64,000 bases of DNA, taken from positions 124,001-188,000 of the forward strand of contig JAFEBB010000004.1 in assembly GCA_018266075.1 (NCBI GenBank). The letters run 5' to 3'. This DNA is from Deltaproteobacteria bacterium (GTDB lineage: Bacteria; Myxococcota; Myxococcia; Myxococcales; SZAS-1). The translations under genes were made by a program, and so were the position numbers. How positions within the stretch are numbered: position 1 is the stretch's first letter; each line of letters opens with the position of its first letter. Positions 24,659 to 33,488 of this stretch are shown here, piece by piece. The notes below the pieces were generated by a model that was not told the DNA's origin, did no database searches, and worked only from the letters and a program-made list of their open reading frames with translations.

Positions 24659-25567
24659 CTACTTCAGCCCGTTGTTCAGCGCCTTGAGCAGCGCGTCCAC
24701 GAGGTCGAAGTAGGTCTTGATCTCCGGCTTGGCGCCCACGTCGCTCGGGGCCGACACCACGTGCGCGCCGCTGTGGGCTGCCACGTCGTCGGCAATGGCG
24801 CGGTTGTAGAAGTCCTCCACGATGAGGAGCTTCACGCCCTGCGCCTTCATCTGGGTGATGAGCTGCGCCAGGTGATCCGGCGAGGGCGGGATGCCGGGCT
24901 TGTTCTCGATGTAGCCGATCTCGTCGAGCTTGAGCCACGCGGACACGTAGCTCCAGCTCTTGTGGTACGTGACGACCTTCTGGCCCGCGAGCGGCTTGGC
25001 CGCGGCCTCCCACGCGGGCACGTGGGCCTGCACGTCGGCCACGAACTTCTTGAACTGCTCGTCGAAGTAGGCCGCGTCCTGCGGGCGGAGAACCTTGAGC
25101 CGCTCGCTGATGCCCTTGGCGATGCGCACCGCGTTCACCGGCGGGATCCAGTAGTGCGGGTTGCCCATGGGGTGGATGTCGCCCTGGCTGCGGTCGACGC
25201 GGGTGATGGGCACATCCAGCAGCTTGATGAACTGGGAGCAGTCGAGGTTGCCGGGCTGGCCCACCATGATCTTCTCGTTGCGCGAGCCAGTGACCAGCGG
25301 CGGAAGCCAGCCGATCTCCAGCTCCAGGCCCACGTGGATGAGCAGGTCGGCGCGGTTCAACGTGAGCATCAGGTTCGGCTTCGCCTCGACGAAGTGCGGA
25401 TCCTGGTAGCCGTGCGAGAGGCTCTCCACCTGGACCTTGTCGCCGCCCACGCGCTTGGCGAGATCGGCGAAGGTCTGGATGGAGGTGACCACGCGCAAGG
25501 GCTCGTCAGCGCGGGCGATGGCCGGCGCGAGCAGCGCGGCCAGGAGAATCAAGAGAGAGCGCTTCAT
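24659..25567 (-). CDS. znuA: Zinc/manganese ABC transporter substrate-binding protein (ZnuA-like)
   Basis: 302 residues from the ATG at 25567; an ORF start 12 codons upstream adds only a basic leader. The signal peptide is MKRSLLILLAALLAPAIARA. The cluster A-1 fold features VVTSIQTFADLAKRVGGDKVQVESL, with candidate metal ligands in GYQDPHFVE (His), MGNPHYWIPP (His), VVTYHKSWSYV (His) and a C-terminal acidic residue in VEDFYN. There is no His-rich loop of the kind seen in high-capacity ZnuA. It is the last gene of a minus-strand operon whose ATPase and permease lie upstream beyond a putative porin gene. Confidence 0.85.
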   Translation of the reverse strand: MKRSLLILLAALLAPAIARADEPLRVVTSIQTFADLAKRVGGDKVQVESLSHGYQDPHFVEAKPNLMLTLNRADLLIHVGLELEIGWLPPLVTGSRNEKIMVGQPGNLDCSQFIKLLDVPITRVDRSQGDIHPMGNPHYWIPPVNAVRIAKGISERLKVLRPQDAAYFDEQFKKFVADVQAHVPAWEAAAKPLAGQKVVTYHKSWSYVSAWLKLDEIGYIENKPGIPPSPDHLAQLITQMKAQGVKLLIVEDFYNRAIADDVAAHSGAHVVSAPSDVGAKPEIKTYFDLVDALLKALNNGLK

Positions 25568-25626
25568 GGAGTCTTTCCTCGCTTGCCATCTGCTTCGACG
25601 CAAGCTTCAAAGATTTGTTTCATTCG

Positions 25627-27081
25627 CTAGAAGGCATGCGCGCCGTGGGCGCCCATGGCGATCTCGAGCTGCAAGAGGCCCATGTAGTTGGTGGCCCACG
25701 ACGAGCCTCCGCCAAGCGGGCCGACGGGCGTGTTCACGTCCTCGCGCTCGCCGTAGAGGCGGATCTTGGCGAACTCGCTGGTGACGAACGTGACATCCGC
25801 TGCCACGCGATTCACCTCAGGCTGGATGTCGCTCGTGGGCGCGCCGAGGAAATCCTCGCGCACGCCCACGAACCAGCGGCGATCGAGCTGGAAGACGAGC
25901 TGGCTGTAGAAACCGCCGTCGACCTTGTCGCTGCCGAGGTTCGTCAGCGACGCATCACCGGTGATGAAGACTTCGCAGTCTCCGGTCGACGTTCGCACGC
26001 AGGTGTCTCCCGAGGTGTGGCGTACGTAGTACTCGCTCTGCCACGCCACGCTGAAGTAGCCGCCGCTTTGGTTGGGAGGCTTGAACTTCACGTAGAGGTC
26101 GGATCCATAGAGCTGGGTCGCGGCGTCGGCGAGAACGCTGGAGCCCAGGGCGGCCAGGCCTGCGGGGGTGGTGGGGGTTCCCAACGGCACGTTTCCGCGT
26201 CCAAACGCCGCGCTCAAGCCCCAGTAGATCGACAGGCTCTCGGTCGCGGGCACGAAGAGCTTCGCCTCGCCGGTGTACGTGAGGTCCTGCCGCGGGCCGC
26301 CGCCGAACGTCGAGGGCTGTGAAGTGTCGTCGGGCTCGGCCACGCTGAAGGCCTCGCCGAGGAACTGCAGGAAGAACGGCGTGGGCGCCAGCCAGCTCAC
26401 CTGCACGCCTGGCGCGCGCAGGCCGTCGGTTCCGAGGTACGCGGCGTTGATCAGCGGCCGACGGGTGAAGTCCTGCACGTGCAGGTGCTGCCCGTTCTGA
26501 CGCCCGATCGCCGAGCGGAACTCGCCCGCCTTCACCTGCAAGTCGCCCGGCAACGACGTCGCCGTGATGTACGCCTCTTCGACTTCCAATCCGTTCAGGT
26601 TGGGGATGGTGAGGAACATGTCCGCGCGGAAGTACGGATCCACCACCGCCTGCAGGCCGACCTCGGCCTCCTGAATCGTGAAGCCCGCGAAGCGCCCGGG
26701 CTTGAGCTGCTGCAGGTCTGGATCATCGCCCGCGAGCGAGTACGGGAAGTGCGGCGCGTAGCCGCCCGTGGCGTCGATGATCGCGGAGATGTCCGGGTTC
26801 ATGGACTGGAACACGCGCGCGCCAAATGACATCGGCGCGGCCACCGGTGCAGGCGCAGGTGCAGCCGCGTTGGGAGTTGGCGCAGGCGTGGGGGCACCGG
26901 CCGCTTCGTTGATCTGATTCATCAGATCCGAAGCGTCCGCGCCGCCTGCATCGACCGCAGGCACGTCGCCAGCGTCGGGTGAAGCTTGCGGCGCAGGCTG
27001 CGTCGAACCGGCGTCGGCGGGCACCTGGGCCCACGCCGTCGCGGAGAAACCGAAGACACAAAATACAATTATAAACTTCAT
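25627..27081 (-). CDS. Putative outer-membrane channel inside the metal-uptake operon
   Basis: 484 residues from ATG 27081, where a signal peptide (MKFIIVFCVFGFSATAWA) appears; longer readings lack one. A linker rich in Ala, Pro and Asp-Ala-Gly precedes about 370 residues of alternating strands and turns resembling phosphate-selective-porin/beta-barrel proteins (PYFRADMFLTIPN, AYITATSLPGDLQVKAGEFRSAIGRQNGQ, RWFVGVREDFLG). The last residue is Phe, as expected for a BAM-recognised barrel. A Cys pair (TCVRTSTGDCE) lies in one loop. Its place between znuB and znuA suggests outer-membrane passage of the same metal, which is inference. No TonB plug domain is seen. Confidence 0.72.
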   Translation of the reverse strand: MKFIIVFCVFGFSATAWAQVPADAGSTQPAPQASPDAGDVPAVDAGGADASDLMNQINEAAGAPTPAPTPNAAAPAPAPVAAPMSFGARVFQSMNPDISAIIDATGGYAPHFPYSLAGDDPDLQQLKPGRFAGFTIQEAEVGLQAVVDPYFRADMFLTIPNLNGLEVEEAYITATSLPGDLQVKAGEFRSAIGRQNGQHLHVQDFTRRPLINAAYLGTDGLRAPGVQVSWLAPTPFFLQFLGEAFSVAEPDDTSQPSTFGGGPRQDLTYTGEAKLFVPATESLSIYWGLSAAFGRGNVPLGTPTTPAGLAALGSSVLADAATQLYGSDLYVKFKPPNQSGGYFSVAWQSEYYVRHTSGDTCVRTSTGDCEVFITGDASLTNLGSDKVDGGFYSQLVFQLDRRWFVGVREDFLGAPTSDIQPEVNRVAADVTFVTSEFAKIRLYGEREDVNTPVGPLGGGSSWATNYMGLLQLEIAMGAHGAHAF

Positions 27082-27140
27082 CGATAACGAGCCCTCATTG
27101 TCCCCGAAACAGGAGACGGACGGGCCTCTGCGCGCGTTAT

Positions 27141-28010
27141 TCATCCGCGCACCCCGAGCTTCTCGATCGCGCGCTTTCCGCCCGCGACGATCCAGAACGC
27201 CGACGCCAGCGCCACCATCATCGGACCGGTGGGCAGCGAGAACGTCCACGACAGGTAGTAGCCCAGCCCCGCCGAGACGATGGCGAGAAACACCCCAATC
27301 CAAATCACCGGCCGCAGCCGCTCCGAGAGCAGCAGCGCCGCGCCCGCCGGCAGCACCAGGAACGCGAACACGGGCAAGGCACCGAGCGCGCGCGTGGTCA
27401 CCGCGACGGTGAGCGCGAGCGAGAGGTGCAGCACCAGGTCCAGATTCCGGACCGGGTAGCCGGCCGCGCGAGCGGTCTCGGGATCGAAGCTGCAGAAGAG
27501 GAAGTCCTTGAAGAGCACCGCGTGCAGGAGCAGGACGCCCGCGGCGACGATGCCGAGCTGCACCAGGTGCTCGTGCTTCACCACCACCGCGTTTCCGAAG
27601 AGGAGGTCGCCGATCTCGTGGGCCTCCTGCGCGATGCGCGGGCTGTTGAGCACCATGATCACGCCGGCGCTCGAGGCCAGATACGCGAGCGCGACGATCG
27701 ACTCCGGGCTCACCCGCTTGCTGCGGCTGGGCAAGGCCATGGTCACCGCGCCGAGCACCGCGAACAGGATCGCGTAGAGCGCAGGCGAGGCGTACCAGGG
27801 CGTGCCCTCCTGGTGCGGCGTGACCTCGGCGAAGCTGCCCACCCAGAACGCCATCGCCACGCCCAGGCCCGAGACCTGCGAGAGCGCCGCGCTCATGAAG
27901 GCGATGCGCCGCAAGACGACGAAGAAGCCCAGGTAGCCGCAGAGCGCCGCGCCCAGCACGGCCGCGAGCATGGGCTCCTGCCAGAGGAACCGTGCGTCCC
28001 AGAAGCTCAT
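27141..28010 (-). CDS. znuB: Zinc/manganese ABC transporter permease (ZnuB-like)
   Basis: 289 residues, ATG at 28010 overlapping the ATPase gene's stop (ATGA). About eight hydrophobic segments of the ABC-3 family are visible. Typical stretches are FVVLRRIAFMSAALSQVSGLGVA, LAYLASSAGVIMVLNSP, EIGDLLFGNAVVV, and the C-terminal GALPVFAFLVLPAGAALLLSERL. A basic loop (SRSKRVSPES) is probably cytoplasmic. It forms the membrane channel with the adjacent ATPase. The metal could be Zn or Mn; family membership does not decide. Confidence 0.9.
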   Translation of the reverse strand: MSFWDARFLWQEPMLAAVLGAALCGYLGFFVVLRRIAFMSAALSQVSGLGVAMAFWVGSFAEVTPHQEGTPWYASPALYAILFAVLGAVTMALPSRSKRVSPESIVALAYLASSAGVIMVLNSPRIAQEAHEIGDLLFGNAVVVKHEHLVQLGIVAAGVLLLHAVLFKDFLFCSFDPETARAAGYPVRNLDLVLHLSLALTVAVTTRALGALPVFAFLVLPAGAALLLSERLRPVIWIGVFLAIVSAGLGYYLSWTFSLPTGPMMVALASAFWIVAGGKRAIEKLGVRG

Positions 28011-28795
28011 GACTGAGCCTCCGGTCCGCGCGGAGCCACGCTGCCGGACAGCCACACGAGCGTTCGGCCGTCCTCCCGCTTCACCTCCACGGGGCGGCCG
28101 TAGAGCCGGCTCATGCGCGCGCTGGAGATGTAGTCCTCCACCGGGCCGGCCTCGAAGTACTTCTGCGGGCCATCCATGAGCATCACCTGCCGCGCGAAGC
28201 CGGCGGCGGCGCTGATCTCGTGGGTCACGAAGAGCACCGCCACCCGCCGCGCCGTGGCGAGCTCCGACACCAGCGAGAGCAGCGCGTGCTCCGCGGCCGG
28301 GTCCATCTCGCTGGTCGGTTCGTCGAGCACCAGCAGCTCCGGCACCGCCGCGAGCGCCCGCGCCACCAGGACGCGCTGCCGCTGTCCGCCCGAGAGCGAG
28401 CGGAACGGCTGGTGCGCCTGCTTGCCCAGGCCCACCGCCTCGAGCTGCTCGAGGACGATCTTCTCGTCCTCCGGCCCGGTGCGGCGTCCGACGCCCGCGA
28501 GGCCGTAGCGGCCCATCAGCGCCACCTGCAGCGCCGAGAGCGGATAGGCGAAGTCTGGGCGGTGGCCTTGAGGCACGTAGGCCACGCGCGGCGGGCGTCC
28601 GAGCGGCTTCTGGATCTCGCCGCCCAGCGCAGGCTGCAGCCCGAGCAAGGTGCGCAGCAAGGTGGTCTTGCCCGAGCCGTTCGGCCCGAGGATGCCCACC
28701 ACGTCTGCTTGTCGCACTGCAAAGTCGATCGGCGGGAGCAGCGGTCGGTCCTTGCGGTACCCGACCACCACCCCCTTCAACAGGAGGAGGTCCAC
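28007..28795 (-). CDS. znuC: Zinc/manganese ABC transporter ATPase (ZnuC-like)
   Basis: 262 residues from a GTG at 28795, preceded by AGGA; the longer reading begins with an Arg-rich leader and is less likely. Walker A is GPNGSGKTT, the Q-loop lies in AYVPQGHRPD, the signature is SLSGGQRQRVLVARAL, Walker B is LLVLDEPTSEMDP, and the switch His is in FVTHEI. The C-terminus adds about 35 residues (RPVEVKREDGRT...) beyond the core. It powers the permease encoded immediately downstream. Confidence 0.9.
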   Translation of the reverse strand: MDLLLLKGVVVGYRKDRPLLPPIDFAVRQADVVGILGPNGSGKTTLLRTLLGLQPALGGEIQKPLGRPPRVAYVPQGHRPDFAYPLSALQVALMGRYGLAGVGRRTGPEDEKIVLEQLEAVGLGKQAHQPFRSLSGGQRQRVLVARALAAVPELLVLDEPTSEMDPAAEHALLSLVSELATARRVAVLFVTHEISAAAGFARQVMLMDGPQKYFEAGPVEDYISSARMSRLYGRPVEVKREDGRTLVWLSGSVAPRGPEAQS

Positions 28796-28846
28796 GTCAT
28801 GTCCTGGAAGAAGAGAACGCACGCGGGCTCGCGCCCGCACGGCGGT

Positions 28847-29128
28847 CTACGTCCAGGACGGTGGTGCGTTCCCCGAGTGCGCAAGAGGCAGCACCACCTT
28901 GCGCGGCGCGGGCGTGGGCTCCACGACGAGCAGCTCCACGTGCAGCGCGGCCATGAGCGGCGCGAGGTCCGGCTCGGGCGGGGCGGCCATGCCACCGGCG
29001 CAGAAGGCGCAGCCCGCGGTGTCCAGGTCGGCGCCGGAGACGACGGCCGCGTGGTGGTGCCCGAACGCCACCACCAGGGTGACGAGCAGGGCCATTGCGC
29101 AGGCGATGGTGGCGAACCGCCGGATCAT
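28847..29128 (-). CDS. Small His/Cys exported protein at head of metal-uptake operon
   Basis: 93 residues. An N-terminal hydrophobic segment (residues about 5-22) runs into GHHHAAVV, and CAFCAGG follows about 20 residues later. The His triplet and CxxC are plausible metal ligands, and the layout resembles DUF2946-type small proteins found with metal genes. It is 51 bp upstream of znuC on the same strand and so probably the first gene of the operon. Metal handling is inferred from motif and position. Confidence 0.6.
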   Translation of the reverse strand: MIRRFATIACAMALLVTLVVAFGHHHAAVVSGADLDTAGCAFCAGGMAAPPEPDLAPLMAALHVELLVVEPTPAPRKVVLPLAHSGNAPPSWT

Positions 29129-29175
29129 CAGGGTAAACGTAACGCCTGGGGCGAGCGGGTTGTCAAGGATTCGCG

Positions 29176-29733
29176 ATGCATCTCAACCGCAAGTCCGTTC
29201 TACTTGGTGCTGCGGGCCTGGCGCTGGTGACGCTCGGTGTCCTCGCTCTGGCCACGCGCGGCCCGATGGAGCCGCCCGCGCAAGATCTGTCGAACGACCT
29301 GGCTGCGGCCTACAACGCCGTCGACTCCGGCGCGGTGAAGCTCTCCACGCCCGCCAAGGTGAGCATGACCGTGCTCGCCGCCGACGGCGTGCCGCAGCGC
29401 AACGCGCCCAGCTTCCAGCCGCGGGTGATCTCGGTGGTGGGCGCGGCGCCGGTGGAGGCGCTGCACCGGCGCGCGGTGCTGGTGCGCTACCGGGGCGACG
29501 TGGAGGGCACGTTCGCGGTGATGTCGCTTCCTGGCAAGCCGGACGACTTCGCGCTCGACGCCGGGACGATCGAGTTCCAGAACCACCGCTTCACCACGTT
29601 CTTGCGGCCTGGGCCGGGCGGCGCGCCGCTGCACGGCGTGGGTCAGGTGATGGGTGGACGGCTGGTTTTTCTCGTGGGTCCGCAGCCGTTCGACAAGCTG
29701 GCAGAGCTGGCGGTGATGATTCCGCCAGTCTAG
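29176..29733 (+). CDS. Uncharacterised membrane-anchored protein
   Basis: 185 residues: a single N-terminal transmembrane or uncleaved signal segment (SVLLGAAGLALVTLGVLALA), then about 155 residues outside the membrane. Segments such as VRYRGDVEGTFAVMSLPG and TFLRPGPGGAPLHGVGQVMGGRLVFLV suggest a beta-rich domain. No family is recognised. It diverges from the metal-uptake operon across 47 bp, so the two may share a control region. Its TAG stop begins the heptad repeat element at 29731. Confidence 0.5.
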   Translation: MHLNRKSVLLGAAGLALVTLGVLALATRGPMEPPAQDLSNDLAAAYNAVDSGAVKLSTPAKVSMTVLAADGVPQRNAPSFQPRVISVVGAAPVEALHRRAVLVRYRGDVEGTFAVMSLPGKPDDFALDAGTIEFQNHRFTTFLRPGPGGAPLHGVGQVMGGRLVFLVGPQPFDKLAELAVMIPPV

Positions 29734-29798
29734 TTCCGGGTCGCTGGTTCCTGGCAGGCGCTCAACCAGGAACCAGGAGCTAGGAACCAGGAACTGAA
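29731..29798. repeat. Heptad inverted-repeat element, GGTTCCT subtype, copy 1
   Basis: Seven-base units run TAGTTCC, GGGTCGC, TGGTTCC, TGGCAGG on the left and AACCAGG, AACCAGG, AGCTAGG, AACCAGG, AACTGAA on the right. The core is a perfect 11-bp inverted repeat, CTGGTTCCTGG (29744-29754) with CCAGGAACCAG (29766-29776), and an 11-base loop. It lies between convergent genes. The left end is the stop codon of the plus-strand gene. The helicase gene's stop (TAG, 29780-29782 on the minus strand) lies within the right units, so the repeat also encodes that protein's last residues. Confidence 0.85.
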
Positions 29799-31798
29799 TC
29801 TCGGATCTTTTTCCAAGCCGGTCCGAGCTTGGCGAAATCTCCGACGCGCGTGGCCGGCGGCAGCGACTCGAGGAACTTCCGGCCGTAGCCCTTGGTGCGA
29901 ACGCGCTTGTCGAGCACGGCCACGATGCCGCGATCGCGCTGGGTTCGGATCAGCCGGCCAAAACCTTGCCGCAGCGAGAGCGCCGCTTCGGGAACCTGGT
30001 AGGCGTCGAACGGCTCCTGACCTTGCTCTTTCAGCCACTGGATCCGCGCGGCCACCACCGGATCCTTCGGGTTCGCGAACGGCAGCCGGTCGATGATCAC
30101 CAGGGACAGCGCGTCGCCAGGAACGTCGACGCCTTCCCAGAAGCTCTGCGACGCAAAGAGCACGCTCGGCTCCTCGCGGAAGCGCTCGAGCAGCTTCTGC
30201 TTGGGCAGCTCGCCCTGGAGCAGCATCTGCCAGGGCAGCCGGCCCTCGAGCAGCTTGTAGAGCTCGCCCATCTGCCGCAGCGAGGTGCAGAGCACGAACG
30301 CGCGGCCGTCGGTCACGTGGGTGAGGGCCTCGACCTCTGCCGCCGCGGCCGCCGTGAAGCGCGGGTCGTTCGGCTCGGGCAGGTGCACCGGCACGTAGAG
30401 GATCGACTGGCTGCCGTAGTCGAACGGCGAAGGCAGGCTCTTCGACTCCAGCTCCACACGCGGCTGGCCCTTGGAATCGACGAGCCCGAGGCGCTTCTTC
30501 AGGAACTCGAACGAGCCGCCCGTGGAGAGCGTGGCCGAGGTGAACACCGCCGTATCCAGCGCGGGGTAGACGCGCCGCGCGAGCTCCTCGGCCACGTCCA
30601 CCGGCGCTGCGCGCAGCGCGACGGAGCGCATCCGCTGCTCGGCAAAGTAGACGTGGCTCGGCTTCTCCTCCGCGAGCACGAAGCGCAGCTGCTCCGCGAG
30701 CTCACCCGCGCGCCGCCCCAGCGACGCCACCTCGGCCAGCTCGTCACCCGCCAGCGACTCGCGCACGCTCTCCAGCACGCGAAACGTATCGCTCGACTGC
30801 GCCATCGCCGCTTCGCGCAGCGCGGGGGTGAGCCGCACGCTCTCGCTCTGCGGCAGCTGCGCCGACACCGCCCCAAACAGCGCCTGCGACGCGGTCCGCA
30901 AAGCGGCCCACGCCGGCGCCGCCTCGGGATACTTCTCGTGGCCGGGCAGCAGCATGCGCTCGCCGTCGCGCGCGAGCTCCTCCAGCTTGAAGCTCGAGAT
31001 GTGGGTGCCGAAGTGCTCGCTGGCGATCTCTTCGAGCGCGTGGGCCTCGTCGAAGATCACCACGTCGTAGCGCGGGATCACCTCGCCCGCGCCGCGCATG
31101 GGCCGCCGCTTCTCGTCCGACGGATCCGCGGCGTCGTCGTCCTCGATCACTTCCTTCGACTTCCCGGTGCGCACCGCCACGTCGGCGAAGAAGAGCGCGT
31201 GGTTCACCACGACCAGATCCGCCGCGGCGGCCTCGGCGCGCATCTTGGTCACGAAGCACGCCTCGTAGTCCGGACAGCGCTGGCCGGTGCACGTATCCGC
31301 CGTCGCGCTGAGCTCGCGCCAGGCCGCGAAGCCCTCGGGCAGATCGAGCTCGGACTTGTCGCCGGTCTCGGTGGCCTTGGCCCAGGCGCGCAGCCGCGGG
31401 TAGAGGCGCGCGTCGTGCTTGGTCTGGAAGAGCGGCTCCTGCTCGAAGCGCCCGAAGCGCGCCAGGCACAGGTAGTTCGAGCGGCCCTTCATGTACGCGG
31501 CGCGGAACGAGAGCCCCGCGCGCTCGGCGAGCAGCGGCAGGTCCTTGAAGAAGATCTGATCTTGAAGCGTCTTGGTCGCCGTGGAGACGACCACCTTCCG
31601 ACCCGAGCGCAGCGCGGGCACCAGGTACGCGAGCGTCTTGCCGGTGCCCGTTCCCGCTTCCACGAGCAGGTAGCGCCGCTCGGCGAGCGCGCGGGTGACG
31701 GCCTCCGCCATCGCCAGCTGCCCCGGTCGCAGCTCGTAGCCGGGCAGCCCGCGGGCGAGCGCGCCGTCCGGGCCGAGGATGTCGTCGAGCTCGCTCAT
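29780..31798 (-). CDS. dinG: DinG/XPD-family ATP-dependent DNA helicase
   Basis: 672 residues from ATG 31798, overlapping the previous gene's stop. Superfamily 2 motifs: ELRPGQLAMAEAV (Q-like), VEAGTGTGKTLAYLVPA (Walker A), DEAH in VVIFDEAHALEE, TSATLSTGG, and the lobe-2 segment LSLRQGFGRLIRTQRDRGIVAVLDKR. Four cysteines (SNYLC, TADTC, QRC, YEAC) lie between motifs Ia and II, where XPD/DinG proteins bind a 4Fe-4S cluster. The C-terminal residues SVPGS come from the adjacent heptad repeat. A repair or R-loop-resolving role follows from family knowledge; YoaA-type proteins are the alternative name. Confidence 0.9.
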   Translation of the reverse strand: MSELDDILGPDGALARGLPGYELRPGQLAMAEAVTRALAERRYLLVEAGTGTGKTLAYLVPALRSGRKVVVSTATKTLQDQIFFKDLPLLAERAGLSFRAAYMKGRSNYLCLARFGRFEQEPLFQTKHDARLYPRLRAWAKATETGDKSELDLPEGFAAWRELSATADTCTGQRCPDYEACFVTKMRAEAAAADLVVVNHALFFADVAVRTGKSKEVIEDDDAADPSDEKRRPMRGAGEVIPRYDVVIFDEAHALEEIASEHFGTHISSFKLEELARDGERMLLPGHEKYPEAAPAWAALRTASQALFGAVSAQLPQSESVRLTPALREAAMAQSSDTFRVLESVRESLAGDELAEVASLGRRAGELAEQLRFVLAEEKPSHVYFAEQRMRSVALRAAPVDVAEELARRVYPALDTAVFTSATLSTGGSFEFLKKRLGLVDSKGQPRVELESKSLPSPFDYGSQSILYVPVHLPEPNDPRFTAAAAAEVEALTHVTDGRAFVLCTSLRQMGELYKLLEGRLPWQMLLQGELPKQKLLERFREEPSVLFASQSFWEGVDVPGDALSLVIIDRLPFANPKDPVVAARIQWLKEQGQEPFDAYQVPEAALSLRQGFGRLIRTQRDRGIVAVLDKRVRTKGYGRKFLESLPPATRVGDFAKLGPAWKKIRDSVPGS

Positions 31799-32466
31799 CC
31801 CGGCTTGAGGGCGTAGGTGATGAGCACGGCCAGGATGCCCAGCATGCCGATGAGCGCCAGGGCCATGACGATGTTCCGGCTGCGGTCGTTCGGCCCTCGC
31901 GCGAGCTGCTCCGACTGCGCCGCGGCCGAGGCCAGGGCCATGCTCCGCGCGGCGAGCGCGTCGATGACGCCCTGCGCGCGCGGATCGCCGGGGAAGTCGG
32001 CGAGGTGATGCCGGGCCAGGCGGCCCACGAAGGCCACGTTCTCCGGGGGCACGGCGGCGAGCACCAGGCTCGCCTCTTGCGAACCCCACTTCTCGAGCGC
32101 GAACGCGAAGTCGCGGCGCGCGGACTGCGGGATCACGTCCTCTTCGGCGCGGTAGAGGTCGAAGGTCAGCCCGCAGGTGGCGCACGAGCTGCGGCCGTTC
32201 TTGGGCGTCGCGCACTTCGGACAGCGATCTGCGGCAGACACGGGCGCCGGCGGCGGCGGCGCTTCGACGACCGTCGGCCGCGCGAAGGGGATCACCACCG
32301 GGCGCTCGGGTTCGGCCGCCGCCACGGCCTCCTTCACCAGCACCGGCCCCGCGCCCAGCTGGGACTCGGCGCCACAGCGCGCGCAGGTGAGCACCAGCCG
32401 CGTGCCCTCCACGCGGAAAGCGCCGGGCTCGGCCAGGCGCTCGCAGGCGTCGCAGAGGAGCTTCAC
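31795..32466 (-). CDS. Zinc-ribbon membrane protein
   Basis: 223 residues from a GTG at 32466 that overlaps the protease gene's stop (GTGA); the end overlaps the helicase start (ATGA). The N-terminal pair LLCDACERL and LTCARCGAE forms one zinc ribbon. A second is RCPKCATPKNGRSSCATCG near residues 90-110. A helical middle and a C-terminal transmembrane segment (IVMALALIGMLGILAVLITYAL) follow. The tight overlaps on both sides indicate one transcript for M50 protease, this protein and the helicase. The function is unknown. Confidence 0.72.
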   Translation of the reverse strand: MKLLCDACERLAEPGAFRVEGTRLVLTCARCGAESQLGAGPVLVKEAVAAAEPERPVVIPFARPTVVEAPPPPAPVSAADRCPKCATPKNGRSSCATCGLTFDLYRAEEDVIPQSARRDFAFALEKWGSQEASLVLAAVPPENVAFVGRLARHHLADFPGDPRAQGVIDALAARSMALASAAAQSEQLARGPNDRSRNIVMALALIGMLGILAVLITYALKPG

Positions 32467-33488
32467 GGGCCGCCTCGCGTCTCGAAGGGCACGGGGATGA
32501 AGGTGAGCACCAGAAGCACCAGCGAGACCAGCGCGATCACGTAGCGGCTCGCGCTCAGCGGCTCCTGGGGCTGGGTCACCGGCGGGTGGCGCACGCCCAC
32601 CAGGTAGCGCGTCACCAGCAGCCAGCCAATCCACGACGGCGACGCGAACACGATCAGGGCCAGCAGGCTCAGGTGCATGCCGTGCCCAATCCACTCCGCC
32701 TTTTTCCCGAAGAGCGCCGCGGTCACGTGGCCGCCGTCGGTCTGGCCGATGGGGAAGAGGTTCAGCATCGTCACCAGGCAGGCCCACCAGCCCGCGAACG
32801 CGACCGGGTGGAGAAAGAGATCCTGGCCCGGCGGCCGCGGGCCCAGGAAGAGGCGCTGCGGGATCCACGTGAGCAGGCAGTCGCCGCTCCAGAACACCGG
32901 CGGCTCGGGCGAGAGCAGCGCACCCAGGGCGTGCCCGCCCGCGCTGAAGCGCGCCCCGAGCGTTCCGCCCGCGAGCTGAAACGCGTGCGCGAACGTGGTG
33001 GCCGCCGACCAGAGCGACGCGCGCCCGGGCAGATGGATCCCTGCCTCGTAGACCACCGGCGCGTAGTGCGAGTGCGCCGTGCCCCAGAACAGCAGCGGGA
33101 TGCCCAGCACCATGCCGGCGATGGGCCCTGCCGCGCCGATGTCGACGAGCGCATTTCGCGTGGGGATGAGGGTGCGGATCTGGATCACCGCGCCCAGCGT
33201 GCCAATGCCGATCGGCAGGGGCAGGGGGATGAAGTACGGCGGCGAGATCGACACGCCGTAGTACTTGCCCGCGAAGTAGTGGCCGAACTCGTGGCAGGTG
33301 AGGATCGCCAGCAGCGCCGCGGTGAACATCAGCGCGTCGCGCACGCTCTGGGTGGAGAGCCACTGCAGCCCGGCGACGCACGCGAACGTCGCGACGAAGA
33401 GCCCCACATGCAGCAGCCACCGCTCGCGCACCGGCGCGACGGGCTCGGGGGGAGGAAGCTCGAACTCCGCGGCGCTGGGGTTGGACAT
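32463..33488 (-). CDS. Site-2-protease-like M50 metallopeptidase
   Basis: 341 residues. The ATG at 33488 follows a GGTGGAG ribosome site. About seven membrane segments are present. The zinc site HEFGH is in ILTCHEFGHYFAGKYYG, and the second ligand region is LNLFPIGQTDGGH (NxxPxxxxDGGH pattern). A hydrophilic insertion with small-residue-rich sequence occupies the middle. M50 proteins cut substrates inside the membrane, for example anti-sigma factors. No PDZ domain is visible, as in the FtsH-free plant EGY and several bacterial members. Substrate unknown; whether it acts on the anti-sigma factor at 14011-14652 is speculation. Confidence 0.88.
   Translation of the reverse strand: MSNPSAAEFELPPPEPVAPVRERWLLHVGLFVATFACVAGLQWLSTQSVRDALMFTAALLAILTCHEFGHYFAGKYYGVSISPPYFIPLPLPIGIGTLGAVIQIRTLIPTRNALVDIGAAGPIAGMVLGIPLLFWGTAHSHYAPVVYEAGIHLPGRASLWSAATTFAHAFQLAGGTLGARFSAGGHALGALLSPEPPVFWSGDCLLTWIPQRLFLGPRPPGQDLFLHPVAFAGWWACLVTMLNLFPIGQTDGGHVTAALFGKKAEWIGHGMHLSLLALIVFASPSWIGWLLVTRYLVGVRHPPVTQPQEPLSASRYVIALVSLVLLVLTFIPVPFETRGGP

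Noticed and set aside
29131-29150. Possible Zur-type operator upstream of the metal-uptake operon
   Set aside because: GTAAACGTAAC here is not symmetrical and does not match known Zur boxes well enough to claim.
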